Below are positions 16,320 through 24,461 of a stretch of DNA of 46,316 nucleotides, in pieces (positions within the stretch are counted from its first letter, which is position 1; the number at the start of each line of letters is the position of its first letter). The notes under the pieces are model-generated. The model did no database searches. It was not told where the DNA came from and saw only the letters and a program-made list of their open reading frames with translations. Origin of the DNA: Pullulanibacillus pueri (GTDB taxonomy: Bacteria > Bacillota > Bacilli > Bacillales > Sporolactobacillaceae); the NCBI RefSeq assembly GCF_014639255.1, contig NZ_BMFV01000037.1:1-46316 (forward strand). Reading direction: 5' to 3'. Made by a program: the position numbers and the translations under genes.

Positions 16320-16666
16320 CTATAAGACGTTTGCTTTCCTCATGCTCACAATCAGGGCCCTCAAAAAGCGTTCTTTACTTTTTATAGAAAACGAGATGCT
16401 AGCTTCAGCATTATCACACTGCCATGATAGTTTTAGCCAAAGTTCCTTATATAACGGAACGATTTTAGCCAATCCCGCCTCCACTACTTGGGATGAGTTA
16501 TTGGGCAGGGTTTCGTAGTAAAATTCCTCTGAACAACTCGAAGCTTATTCGTGAAATCACCCGCATTGCTCTTCACGAAGGACTCTAGTTTAGGCATCCG
16601 TGAATCAGCAGCATTAAGGAACACACTGAATATAAGCGTTCCGAATCTCGCGTCTTTCGGCTCCAA
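16320..16666 (-). pseudogene. Remnant of an unidentified protein gene with a frameshift
   Basis: Two open stretches join across one frameshift near 16500. The first reads FGTLIFSVFLNAADSRMPKL, then SFVKSNAGDFTNKLRVVQ; the second continues YYETLPNNSSQVVEAGLAKI, VPLYKELWLKLSWQCDN and ends ERFLRALIVSMRKANVL before TAG at 16320-16322. The second stretch begins exactly where the first fails and both look like normal soluble protein, so I read it as one broken gene. I do not recognise the family, and the 5' end may be missing. Confidence 0.5.
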
Positions 16667-16721
16667 TTATCTTAACTAAATAGCTTTCGCTGTATTTTGA
16701 TATCCAATACCTTTTCCTTTT

Positions 16722-17093
16722 TTATTCTTCCCTTCTCAGCATCTCAATCCGATTGCCGAAGGGATCGTTAACATAAAATCGCGTCGCCCCTGGTAAGGCT
16801 TCATCGTCTTTAACTTGGATTCCATGTGTCAGCAATTGCTGCCGCAACGCTTCAATATTCTCAACATGAAAGGCAGGATGCGCTTTTTCCGCAGGGCTAA
16901 AATGCTCTTGGACACCAATATGTAACTGCTGAACACCGCATTGGAACCAAACGCCTCCTCTTTTCGCAAGTTCAGCCGGCTTAACAATCTCCGTCATCCC
17001 AAGCAAGTTGCCAAAGAACGCTCTCGCTCTTTCTTCACAACCTTTTGGCGCTGCTAATTGTACATGATCAATCCCTTTATAATGGATAGTCAT
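16722..17093 (-). CDS. VOC-family (glyoxalase/bleomycin resistance/dioxygenase fold) protein
   Basis: 123 residues, one beta-alpha-beta-beta-beta pair typical of the vicinal oxygen chelate fold. Likely metal ligands are His10 (GIDHVQLA), His58 (QLHIGV) or His76 (AFHVENI), and Glu117 (RIEML); the C-terminal ATRFYVNDPFGNRIEML is the standard VOC ending. Such proteins dimerise and range from glyoxalases to fosfomycin/bleomycin resistance proteins, and the sequence does not decide which. It stands alone, about 150 bp downstream of the MgtC-type gene on the same strand. Confidence 0.85.
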   Translation of the reverse strand: MTIHYKGIDHVQLAAPKGCEERARAFFGNLLGMTEIVKPAELAKRGGVWFQCGVQQLHIGVQEHFSPAEKAHPAFHVENIEALRQQLLTHGIQVKDDEALPGATRFYVNDPFGNRIEMLRREE

Positions 17094-17240
17094 CCTTATC
17101 CCCTGCCTTTACTTTATGATCTAAATCAAGAATACTCTAAGTAAAGGCATAAGGAAATTAGAATGTTTTTATTATTCTTCATAAGATATACTTATAATAT
17201 TAACCCGAGAATGTCCTAAATCCGCCAGTATTCGTGAAAA

Positions 17241-17933
17241 TTATGTATAAACCTTATAAATGTGGTCATGCTCATTTAACTGATCAAACATATCGGGAGA
17301 AACCCCTTCTTTCGGCGTTTTAACCATTAAAACAACCTTCATATAATCTCTATCCCGATTATTTCTGTAATCCTCAACGGAAACCTTTTCTACGCTCATG
17401 CGTTGTCTCTCCACAAGCTCGACAACTTTTTTTATTGAGATACTTTTATTCTCTATGACAATATTTAATTGCCTCACATTCGGCTTGTTAATAAAAACAC
17501 CTTCAAGTTTATTTAAGAATAATAAGCTTAAAATAACAACTACAGTCGCTAAAATAGCCGCATAATACATACCATTCCCAACGACAAGCCCAATCCCTGC
17601 GACAACCCATATTGATGCAGCTGTTGTCAACCCTTTTACTTTAATACCATGTACAAGAATAGTCCCTGCACCGAGAAAACCAATACCACTGACAACATAA
17701 GCCGGAAGCCGGGCAGGATCCATACGAGCATTCTCATGGGCTGCCATGAAATCCTCAAATCCATAATTCGAAAGGAGCATCATTAAGCAAGAGCCAATCC
17801 CCACAAGAAGATGTGTTCTAAAACCTGCGGGATGTCCCTTTACTTCACGTTCAAGACCAATAAGTCCACAAAAAATAGCCGCTAATAATAACCTAATCGT
17901 CATGACTTGCCAATAATCAGGTAAAAAGTCCAA
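17241..17933 (-). CDS. MgtC/SapB-family membrane protein
   Basis: 230 residues. The N-terminal about 145 residues hold the conserved MgtC domain: LLLAAIFCGLIGLEREVKG-like opening, HPAGFRTHLLVGIGSCLMML, RLPAYVVSGIGFLGAGTILV and VKGLTTAASIWVVAGIGLVV, giving four to five membrane helices. The C-terminal about 85 residues form a soluble ACT-like domain (VVELVERQRMSVEKVSVEDY). MgtC proteins help survival under low magnesium or acid; SapB/YhiD are the nearest Bacillus relatives. The 70-80 nt leader is too short for an M-box riboswitch. Single gene with a candidate promoter upstream. Confidence 0.88.
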   Translation of the reverse strand: MDFLPDYWQVMTIRLLLAAIFCGLIGLEREVKGHPAGFRTHLLVGIGSCLMMLLSNYGFEDFMAAHENARMDPARLPAYVVSGIGFLGAGTILVHGIKVKGLTTAASIWVVAGIGLVVGNGMYYAAILATVVVILSLLFLNKLEGVFINKPNVRQLNIVIENKSISIKKVVELVERQRMSVEKVSVEDYRNNRDRDYMKVVLMVKTPKEGVSPDMFDQLNEHDHIYKVYT

Positions 17934-18015
17934 AGTATCACCCTCTATCGCGATTTATCCATTAATCAATGATTTCCTCTAGAGTTGTGTCGCACCGTTC
18001 GAGAGGATTAAACCT

Positions 18016-18044
18016 ATTATAGAACAAAAGTAAAAGAAAAAAAG
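18016..18044 (-). promoter_or_regulatory. Candidate promoter of the MgtC-type gene
   Basis: A perfect TATAAT -10 (18016-18021, minus strand) in an AT-rich context, with a poor T-rich -35 region 17 nt upstream. It would give a leader of about 75 nt. Confidence 0.35.
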
Positions 18045-18149
18045 AAAAATTTTATTATTTACGAAATCTCATGTGATGAGAGATCGTCCCCTTCATGCTA
18101 TGATAAAGATGTGGCCGTTAGACTTATTATATTGAAAGGATCATTCAAA

Positions 18150-18412
18150 ATGGATTGCATTCAAAAAATAATGGACGTGCTTCATCTTGCAGAAAATCTA
18201 AAGAAAGAACTGCGTCACCGTTGGTTAAGTAACCAGCGGCAAGAGAGCGTTGCAGAACATACATGGCGATTTTCGCTTATGGCGACCAATTAAATCGCCA
18301 CGTCGCCTTTGATTCCTTTTTAACTCAATTAAAAGAGAGCATTGAAAAAGAAGACGAATTAAAAATGCGAGCAGCAGGCATTGATATCCATTCTTTAAAG
18401 AACATCATTTAA
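18150..18412 (+). pseudogene. HD-domain hydrolase (YfbR/HDDC2-like), internally deleted
   Basis: The N-terminus from ATG 18150 (ribosome site GAAAGGATC) reads MDCIQKIMDVLHLAENLKKE and LRHRWLSNQRQESVAEHTWR, the usual opening of YfbR-like 5'-nucleotidases with the first HD-domain His (EHTWR). It stops at 18291. In another frame the sequence continues YGDQLNRHVAFDSFLTQLKE to AAGIDIHSLKNII and TAA, which looks like the C-terminal end. The middle, including the catalytic HD pair and about 90-100 residues of a normal about 190-residue protein, is gone. A deletion across the core is the simplest explanation. Confidence 0.75.
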
Positions 18413-18458
18413 AAAACACACCCACTTTGGTCAGACTAAAAATTGCGAAACAATTAAA

Positions 18459-18487
18459 TAAGAGGCTCAGTATATTGAGCCCCTTAT
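18459..18487 (-). terminator. Terminator of the spore-protein gene
   Basis: Minus strand: GGCTCA / TGAGCC core stem extended by flanking AAGG/CTT pairs, followed by a T-rich TTATTTAATTG. It starts about 7 nt after the stop of the spore-protein gene. Confidence 0.7.
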
Positions 18488-18493
18488 CACCTA

Positions 18494-18688
18494 CTATTTA
18501 TTTTGATTTTGTAGGTTTTGTTCGGCGATCTGAATCATGCGTTTGACCATTTCGCCCCCCACGGATCCGTTTGCACGTGCAGTGGTGTCAGCGCCCAGTT
18601 CAACACCAAATTCTTTTGCGATCTCCTCTTTCATGTTATCCAACGCTCTATCTGCACCTGGCACTAATAACTTATTGTTACTTGCCAT
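18494..18688 (-). CDS. Small acid-soluble spore protein, alpha/beta type
   Basis: 64 residues, within the normal 60-72 of the family. These proteins coat DNA in the spore core, protect it from UV and heat, and are cut by the GPR protease at germination. The GPR site lies in EIAKEFGVELGAD (residues 22-34) and the DNA-contacting block TTARANGSVGGEMVKRMI (35-52) is fully conserved; the N-terminus is the usual NNKLLVPGADRALDNMK. Ribosome site GGGAGTG. Expression should depend on SigG in the forespore, but I could not find a convincing SigG promoter upstream. It proves the organism is a spore former. Confidence 0.95.
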   Translation of the reverse strand: MASNNKLLVPGADRALDNMKEEIAKEFGVELGADTTARANGSVGGEMVKRMIQIAEQNLQNQNK

Positions 18689-18791
18689 AACAGAATCACT
18701 CCCTGTGGGTTATGAACAAAATGAATTGTTCTTTCTTATGATTTGGAGTGACTCCCTTTTTTACACAAGTAAAAATTGAAATTAAAACCAT

Positions 18792-19559
18792 TTATTTCTC
18801 AATCCCTTTAGTGGTTAGCAACTTTTCTTTTTGCTTCTTAATTAAATATTGCCCATACCATGATTGGCCCATTAAAAAGAGTCCGCCTACCGTCCAATAA
18901 AGCGGAAAGGCTGCAGGAGCCTGCCATGACATAAACATGATCATGATCGGAGACACTAAGCCCATCCATTTCATTGTATTGGCCTGATCTTTAGGTAAAA
19001 AGGACTGTTGGACTCGAAATTGCAGAAAGTACACCGCGCCAGCAATCAGCATTAAGATGTGATCAGGTTGCCCTAAACTAAACCATAAGAAATTGTGCGT
19101 GGCGATGTCCTTAGAAGTCCGAATCGCATAATAAAAGGCCATGAGGATAGGCATTTGGATAATGAGCGGTAAACATCCACCCCCTAGAGGATTGACACCA
19201 TGTTTCCGGTATAGCCCCATCATTTCCTGTTGTAGTTCTTTTTGTTTTTGCTGATCAGAGGTTTCTTTGAGCTGCTTTCTGATCGCTTCCATTTCCGGCT
19301 TTAAAGCTTCCATTTTTTCTTTCATATCCGCTTGATGCTTATATTGTCTTAACATAAGCGGTGACAATATGAAACGAATGACAATGGTTAAAAAAATAAT
19401 GGCCATGCCGTAACTTCCGTCAAATAGCGATGCCGTCCAATGAATTAATCCAATAAATGGCACAATAAAGGTATTATGGAACATCCCCGATGATCCTTGA
19501 GTCCCACATCCTGTTAGGATAAAAATACCAAGCAAACTTAATACTAAAACTTTCTTCAC
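18792..19559 (-). CDS. yidC: YidC/Oxa1-family membrane protein insertase (lipoprotein form)
   Basis: Inserts proteins into the cytoplasmic membrane, with or without SecYEG. I choose the GTG at 19559 because AGGAGGAG (19564-19572) is 5-6 nt upstream; an ATG at 19574 would lie before that ribosome site. From the GTG the protein is 255 residues: signal peptide with lipobox LTGC, five membrane segments, the conserved hydrophilic-groove Arg in VIRFILSPLMLRQYK, the cytoplasmic helical hairpin (KEKMEALKPEMEAIRKQLKE) and the NPLGGGCLPLIIQMP motif. The upstream gene encodes a MifM-like arrest peptide and its end can hide the ribosome site, so this is best seen as the inducible YidC2-type copy; a constitutive SpoIIIJ-type copy should exist elsewhere. 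Confidence 0.93.
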   Translation of the reverse strand: MKKVLVLSLLGIFILTGCGTQGSSGMFHNTFIVPFIGLIHWTASLFDGSYGMAIIFLTIVIRFILSPLMLRQYKHQADMKEKMEALKPEMEAIRKQLKETSDQQKQKELQQEMMGLYRKHGVNPLGGGCLPLIIQMPILMAFYYAIRTSKDIATHNFLWFSLGQPDHILMLIAGAVYFLQFRVQQSFLPKDQANTMKWMGLVSPIMIMFMSWQAPAAFPLYWTVGGLFLMGQSWYGQYLIKKQKEKLLTTKGIEK

Positions 19560-19563
19560 GATA

Positions 19564-19604
19564 CTCCTCCTCATTCAATCACATCTACATTAAGTGAGAA
19601 GGAG
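19564..19604 (-). promoter_or_regulatory. Hairpin sequestering the yidC ribosome site
   Basis: On the minus strand CTCCTTCTCA (19604-19595, inside the last codons and just before the stop of the MifM-like ORF) can pair with TGAGGAGGAG (19573-19564), the yidC Shine-Dalgarno: 10 bp with one G-U, loop of 21 nt. A ribosome stalled on the acidic codons would cover the left arm and free the site, the arrangement known for mifM-yidC2 in B. subtilis. Confidence 0.75.
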
Positions 19605-19874
19605 GTGATGATCGTCCTTATCATCCGGTGGACTATCCTTGCGTTTGACTCCTGTCGTAATCCACTGAATAATAGCACATATATAAATAAAGCATGAACC
19701 AGGCTGTCGCTTCATCGCCAAAGACGAATAAAGTGAATGGGTATGATAAGCCATGCGCCCTTCATTTTCATGTAAAAAATAAACTAAAACAGAACCATAC
19801 GATAGGCCTAATAATAAGATAAGGGTCATAAAGTAGAGATCTGGATCAAACGTAAAGAGGTAGAATATATCCAT
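19590..19874 (-). CDS. mifM: MifM-like ribosome-arrest sensor peptide upstream of yidC
   Basis: 94 residues (B. subtilis MifM: 95). One N-terminal membrane segment (about 13-34), a basic linker, a hydrophobic stretch (SCFIYICAIIQWITT, 60-74), then VKRKDSPPDDKDDHHLLLT. The known MifM tail has an ITTW block, a basic stretch, NSP, a run of acidic residues where the ribosome stalls, and a Leu-rich end; each has a counterpart here in the same order and almost the same position (acidic cluster 84-88). MifM is itself a YidC substrate: when insertion is poor the chain stays arrested and yidC2 is translated. The gene ends 30 bp before the yidC start, with the hairpin spanning the gap. Ribosome site AAGGTGG. 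Assignment is by context and pattern, since overall identity is low. Confidence 0.75.
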   Translation of the reverse strand: MDIFYLFTFDPDLYFMTLILLLGLSYGSVLVYFLHENEGRMAYHTHSLYSSLAMKRQPGSCFIYICAIIQWITTGVKRKDSPPDDKDDHHLLLT

Positions 19875-20006
19875 GCTTAACGGCCACCTTGAATTTCATT
19901 CCTATCTATATTACGGTCAAGCCCAAAGAAAAGATTCAAATGAAATTATCATCGCTGGACTTATTCTTCACTGTTTCGTTCTACACCGCCTGCTGTTCGT
20001 GCTTTC

Positions 20007-20858
20007 CTATAGCGAAACAAAATCATGTTTCCAGCGTGCCCAAGCTTTAAGATAGTCCTGCAGATCATGAGGATGGTGCTGAATGCATGTCGCCATTCGC
20101 AAATAAAGCCCAACGAATCCACCTCTAATCAAGTCGTCATCGCTCACCTTTCCTATGGTCAGTCCCGCAGCTGCTGAGCGAAGTGTTTCTAAAGTTAAAT
20201 CATCTGGGGAAGAACAAAAGGCATAAATCAAATCATATAATGGTTCGCCAAAGACCGGTGTCGGATCAATAACGCCAGATAATTGCCGATGTTGAAAGAT
20301 AAAATTATGAACACCACAGTCCCCATGTAAAAAGTAGGGTTCTTGTGTTGTCGGTTGCCTTCTTTTTATAATGTCACGGACAAATTGTCTATCCTTTTCA
20401 GCGAGCCATGGTCTTAATATTTCTGTACCTTCAGAATAACATTCTAATAAAAAGTCAGACCAGGAAGGAGTTAAAGCTTCCACCCAGCCCCAGCCCTTTT
20501 CAGATTGCACAGGGCGATAATTATTAATAAGATTTGTTACAAGTGCGTTCAGCATTTCTGTTTTATTTCCCTTTAAATAGTCTGTAGACCCTGAAATATA
20601 CGTGTAGACGATGAACTTATTATGAGGATCAACATAGCGAAGTTTCGGTAGCAGGTCGATTCCACCATAATACTTTAGGAAGTCGGACTCATAATGAAGG
20701 ACCTGCGGCTCATTGACCTTTATAGCATAATCTTCTCCATCCAACATTTGGACACGGTATAACTCACTTGTCGTCCCGCCTAGTAGAGGCTGCACATCTT
20801 TAATAGGACTATAAATCACTTGTTTGCTAATTAACTCATTGATTATTTCCTGAATCAT
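20007..20858 (-). CDS. Aminoglycoside phosphotransferase (APH)-family kinase
   Basis: 283 residues with the APH kinase fold. Nucleotide loop LLGGTTSELYRV (25-36), ATP-binding Lys47 (YAIKV), catalytic loop FLHGDCGVHNFIF with Asp180 and Asn185, and metal Asp198 in GVIDPTPVFGEPLYDL. Substrates of this family include aminoglycosides, homoserine, choline and fructosamine, and nothing here decides between them. Ribosome site GAGGAATG. It stands alone, between the sugar operon terminator and the MifM-like gene, so a house-keeping small-molecule kinase is as likely as a resistance enzyme. Confidence 0.85.
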   Translation of the reverse strand: MIQEIINELISKQVIYSPIKDVQPLLGGTTSELYRVQMLDGEDYAIKVNEPQVLHYESDFLKYYGGIDLLPKLRYVDPHNKFIVYTYISGSTDYLKGNKTEMLNALVTNLINNYRPVQSEKGWGWVEALTPSWSDFLLECYSEGTEILRPWLAEKDRQFVRDIIKRRQPTTQEPYFLHGDCGVHNFIFQHRQLSGVIDPTPVFGEPLYDLIYAFCSSPDDLTLETLRSAAAGLTIGKVSDDDLIRGGFVGLYLRMATCIQHHPHDLQDYLKAWARWKHDFVSL

Positions 20859-20984
20859 TTGTCATTCCTCATTTTCGTTAAATGCCATCACTTTCTCTCA
20901 CTCAGCTTAACAATTGTGCCCAGGGAAAAGCGAGCACCCTGATAGTGAAATTCATCCATTTAAGATGATTGCTTCAACTCCTTC

Positions 20985-21019
20985 ATTAAAGAAGCCAAAC
21001 CTGATCAGGGCTTGGCTTC
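20985..21019 (-). terminator. Terminator at the end of the sugar operon
   Basis: Minus strand: GAAGCCAAGCC / GGTTTGGCTTC stem (11 bp with a G-U pair) around a TGATCA loop, followed by TTTAAT. It lies 16 nt after the stop of the last gene at 21035. Confidence 0.8.
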
Positions 21020-21034
21020 ATACTTTTATCACGA

Positions 21035-22108
21035 TTAAGCAGTTGTATTGGAGACGTTTAAACTCACTTCTTTTTTCAATTCAGAAGACTTTTGGATGGC
21101 TTCTAAAATTTGCACGACTTTAGCTCCATCCGTCACCGGGCTAATGGGTGTTTTACGCTCAAGAACAGAGGACACAAAGTGATTGATCTCTGTTTCATAA
21201 GGATTGTTTTTATCAATAGCAATATCAGATTCCACAAAAATGTTATTTTGTTCGGTGTAATATTTTAGTGGTTCGATAGACACACCGCCCTTGGAACCAA
21301 AAATATCAATTTTGATCCCTTCATCTTGAGCACCATTTGTTGCCCAGCTGGCTTCAAGATTTACAGCTAGCCCATTCTGAAAACGAATAAAGGCACTCGC
21401 AAAATCTTCGACATCAAAAACTTCATTCTTCTGATTATACGGAACAGCTGAAGTCCAACGTGATTGCATCGCTGTTTCATAACGACCAATGCCTGTAACC
21501 AAATGGCCAGACACCGTTTCTGCGACCGGTTTCCCGAGAAGCCACCACACAAGATCTAACGCGTGAACCCCAATATCCATTAAAGGGCCGCCTCCTGATT
21601 TTGAGAAATCAGTAAACCAACCTGTCGGCGTTCCTCTCCTTCTTAAAATACGTGCTTTGGCATAATAAATGTCTCCAAGATCGCCATTTTCCACAAAGGT
21701 TTTGAGGGCCTTTGCTTCATTTCGATAACGATGGGTCATGCCTACCATGGCAATGCGTCCTTCTTGATTCACTGCATCCAACAGCTGGTTGCATTCTTCA
21801 AAGCTCGTGCCCAAAGGTTTTTCCACGAGGACATCAACACCCTGTTTTACTGCCGCAATGGCAGGTTGAATGTGTGCCCCATTGGGTGTACATACACTCA
21901 CCGCATCCAATTGCTCTTCCTGAAGCATATCTTCATAATGACTATAGACCTTTGCTATGTTGAATTTTTTTGCCATCGCTTCAGCTCGTTCATGATCCAA
22001 GTCAGCTAGCGCCACTAATTCAACATCGGGATTTTTTTGGTAAAAAGGAAAATGCCCTAATTCTGCAATCGAACCTACACCAATAACACCGACTTTAAGT
22101 TTACTCAT
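21035..22108 (-). CDS. Gfo/Idh/MocA-family NAD(P)-dependent sugar dehydrogenase
   Basis: 357 residues, cytoplasmic. N-terminal Rossmann fold with GVIGVGSIAELGHFPFY (7-23) and the EKPLGTS motif whose Lys (about 97) is catalytic; the C-terminal alpha/beta domain has GGGPLMDIGVHALDLVWWLLG, with the GxHxxD-type His and Asp expected of active members. These enzymes oxidise or reduce a sugar hydroxyl (for example at C2 or C3 of hexoses and inositols). Last gene of the TIM-barrel/MFS/GNAT/Gfo operon, 28 bp after the acetyltransferase. It differs clearly from the second Gfo/Idh protein at 25758, so they probably act on different steps. Confidence 0.9.
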   Translation of the reverse strand: MSKLKVGVIGVGSIAELGHFPFYQKNPDVELVALADLDHERAEAMAKKFNIAKVYSHYEDMLQEEQLDAVSVCTPNGAHIQPAIAAVKQGVDVLVEKPLGTSFEECNQLLDAVNQEGRIAMVGMTHRYRNEAKALKTFVENGDLGDIYYAKARILRRRGTPTGWFTDFSKSGGGPLMDIGVHALDLVWWLLGKPVAETVSGHLVTGIGRYETAMQSRWTSAVPYNQKNEVFDVEDFASAFIRFQNGLAVNLEASWATNGAQDEGIKIDIFGSKGGVSIEPLKYYTEQNNIFVESDIAIDKNNPYETEINHFVSSVLERKTPISPVTDGAKVVQILEAIQKSSELKKEVSLNVSNTTA

Positions 22109-22136
22109 GAGTCGTCCTCCTAAAAAAGTTTTATTG

Positions 22137-23237
22137 TTATATATAATTTAATCCTGCTGTATAAGGCAATGGAACGGAGATGTTAGGGAAGCCTGGCTGC
22201 GCCTCAGCATCTGGATTAAAAACGAAAGAAAGAAACTCGGTACGTGAGAAAACCGACTTATCTCCATTGATTGTGAATTCGACAGTATCCTCCGTGCTTT
22301 TCACATCATAGTTCACACCCAACTCCAGCCCGTAACGATCCGTAATATACGGATTTAATTGCTGGAATAGACGCCTTTCATTCACGATATAAAGCGTCCC
22401 TTGGTTGCCCTCTACGGAATGAGGAAAGGCTGAAAGTTTGGCTAAAAGTTCTGTTTCTTGCCAAGGGACTTTGAACGTGAGCTGTTTCAGTCCATAGCAC
22501 CGTTTGGCTTCCTCAAGCAACGGTAAGATAAACTCTACAGACCCTGCCCATTCAACCACAATGCCCTCACCCGCGTCTTCACCATAGGGAACACCGACGA
22601 CAAGAAAGGCTTGAACCCCATCCTTTTCAGCCACTAAAACTTTATGATACCGTTTGATGCAGCTGGCATAAGCCTCAGCGTGTATTAACTGCACTAAATC
22701 ATAGGGCGTTTGTATATAAGCCACCTTCCGCTGATCGGCTAACCTGGCTATTGCTTGGACATCCAAGCTGTGCCCTTCACGGTATGTCACTGTTGACTCT
22801 TGTGAAAAAGATACCATTTCATCGTTGAACTTAAACTTATGCATTTTCCCAAAGTGCTGACAGCCTACACGGGTATATAAGCTACGGTCTCCCGAAACTA
22901 ATAATAATGAAGCTTCTGTTTTTTGGAGATCGTCTAAAATCATACTTAAAATTTGCCCGGCAGCGCCCTTCCCGCGATACTCAGGATCAGTACATACAGA
23001 CCCCAGAGAATAAACATGTAATGTCGCATCACCAATCCGTATCATTGAAGGGACTAGTCCCATAAACGCAATTAATTTTCCCTCATCAAACATGCCATAA
23101 GATTGGGAAATGACATCTGGAGAAAAAATTGCCGGGAATGCCTCTCCCATCGATTTTTGTTCTTCATCACGAAAGATTGAATCGGATAATCGAATGGCCT
23201 GTTGACTATCTTCAGGCAATAGTCGTCTTACTTCCAT
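22137..23237 (-). CDS. GNAT acetyltransferase with Eis-like long form
   Basis: 366 residues, much longer than a simple GNAT. The N-terminal GNAT domain has the acetyl-CoA loop VCTDPEYRGKGAAGQIL (82-98); a second, degenerate GNAT-like half and a C-terminal SCP2-like part (VEFTINGDKSVFSRTEFLSFVFNPD) follow, as in the Eis/YqjY-type enzymes. The family acetylates amines. Its place inside a sugar operon, 30 bp after an MFS gene, suggests an amino sugar or sugar-derived amine as substrate, which would yield the N-acetyl form that NanE-type enzymes need. That link is inference. Ribosome site AGGAGGAG. Confidence 0.8.
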   Translation of the reverse strand: MEVRRLLPEDSQQAIRLSDSIFRDEEQKSMGEAFPAIFSPDVISQSYGMFDEGKLIAFMGLVPSMIRIGDATLHVYSLGSVCTDPEYRGKGAAGQILSMILDDLQKTEASLLLVSGDRSLYTRVGCQHFGKMHKFKFNDEMVSFSQESTVTYREGHSLDVQAIARLADQRKVAYIQTPYDLVQLIHAEAYASCIKRYHKVLVAEKDGVQAFLVVGVPYGEDAGEGIVVEWAGSVEFILPLLEEAKRCYGLKQLTFKVPWQETELLAKLSAFPHSVEGNQGTLYIVNERRLFQQLNPYITDRYGLELGVNYDVKSTEDTVEFTINGDKSVFSRTEFLSFVFNPDAEAQPGFPNISVPLPYTAGLNYI

Positions 23238-23267
23238 AGGCTCTCCTCCTTGTTTCTTCTTTTCTGT

Positions 23268-24452
23268 CTACATTTTCATCTCTTTTGTTGTCTTTTTCCT
23301 ATGCGCCTTGGACTCTTCCCTTCCTAACGAAAACCATATGATCAGACCAGCAAGAAGCGCCATTGCCGTGATCCAACGATACATTTCTCCCATACTATAG
23401 TTATTTAAAAACCATGCCGCTAAAACATTACCGACCACTCCAGAAATCCCCATCGATGTCGCCCAATAAAGGGTTTGCCCTGTCGATTTATAATGATCAG
23501 GCATAATCCGATCGACAAACAAAACCGAGGTAAACGAAAGTAAACTAAATGAAAGACTTAATAAGACTTGGGAAATAATCAGCAAGCTAGTCGCTGTACT
23601 AATCCCCAGTATCAGCCAGCGCAAGGCGTAAACAAAAGCGCCTAAAGCAAATAAAAAGCGAAAGGAAAAGCGCGTAATGAGCCTATTGGATAAACCAAAG
23701 AAAGGAACCTCAAGAATGGACTTAATCAATAAGGCCACCCCTACCATCGTCACACCTACACCCAATTCCTTTAAATAAAGCCCATAAAAAGAGTTGTTAA
23801 TGGATACCGTTAACTGCAACAGAAAATTAAAGACTAAGAACGCCACATAAGGCTTACTTTTAAACAGCTGTGTCGCTTCTTTCCAATCAAATTTAATTTC
23901 ATTTCCTCGTTTTATGGGGAGCTGTAAGCCAATGGCCAAGGTAAAGATTAACAAACAAGCATGAATGATAAATAAAGAAAACAACCCCACAACATCTAAT
24001 AACCAACCCACAATGACCACACTCAAAGCGTAGCCTAAAGCGCCCCACATCCTAATGCTTCCGTATTGATTTTTATCTGGGAGGAGTTTTAAGGCTGTAC
24101 TATCAATAATCGGATTAATCGCGCTTTGAAAAAACCAATAAAAAACATTGAGTACAAGATAGAGACTAAAACGATCTGTCAAAAGAAAACCAAGCGCTGT
24201 CAGGGCTGAACCTGATAACAGAATACCAAGAACCCACTTGGGTGCATCCCAACGGTCAGAGACATAACCCCAGAAGGGCTGACCCACAAGCATCATAAAG
24301 GGGCCAACCGCAAAGAGGATACCGATTTCTCTCTGACTAAAACCAATCTGTCCATAGTAAAGATTTAAAAATTGAAAAGCGCCAACACTAAAAAACAGAC
24401 AGAAATAAAAGACACGTAATATCGTTGAGGCTGTTAATCTAACATCCTTCAT
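23268..24452 (-). CDS. MFS transporter (LacY/nucleoside-symporter-like group)
   Basis: 394 residues with 12 predicted membrane helices. The loop between helices 2 and 3 has the MFS motif GQPFWGYVSDRWDAPKWVLG, and the first half resembles the MFS_1-like (LacY/NupG) group with FYFCLFFSVGAFQFLNLYYGQIGFS-type opening (FLNLYYGQIGFSQREIG). Substrate not evident; location in the operon suggests a sugar or a product of the pathway. It starts 9 bp after the TIM-barrel gene stop with an AAAAGGAAAAC ribosome site, so the pair is co-translated. Confidence 0.88.
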   Translation of the reverse strand: MKDVRLTASTILRVFYFCLFFSVGAFQFLNLYYGQIGFSQREIGILFAVGPFMMLVGQPFWGYVSDRWDAPKWVLGILLSGSALTALGFLLTDRFSLYLVLNVFYWFFQSAINPIIDSTALKLLPDKNQYGSIRMWGALGYALSVVIVGWLLDVVGLFSLFIIHACLLIFTLAIGLQLPIKRGNEIKFDWKEATQLFKSKPYVAFLVFNFLLQLTVSINNSFYGLYLKELGVGVTMVGVALLIKSILEVPFFGLSNRLITRFSFRFLFALGAFVYALRWLILGISTATSLLIISQVLLSLSFSLLSFTSVLFVDRIMPDHYKSTGQTLYWATSMGISGVVGNVLAAWFLNNYSMGEMYRWITAMALLAGLIIWFSLGREESKAHRKKTTKEMKM

Positions 24453-24461
24453 GTTTTCCTT

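Noticed and set aside
17934..18100. Possible magnesium riboswitch upstream of the MgtC-type gene
   Set aside because: The leader after the -10 is only about 75 nt, too short for an M-box, and no conserved core was seen.
18689..18791. SigG promoter for the spore-protein gene
   Set aside because: CATAAGA and CATTTTG resemble SigG -10 elements but no matching -35 lies 17-18 nt upstream.
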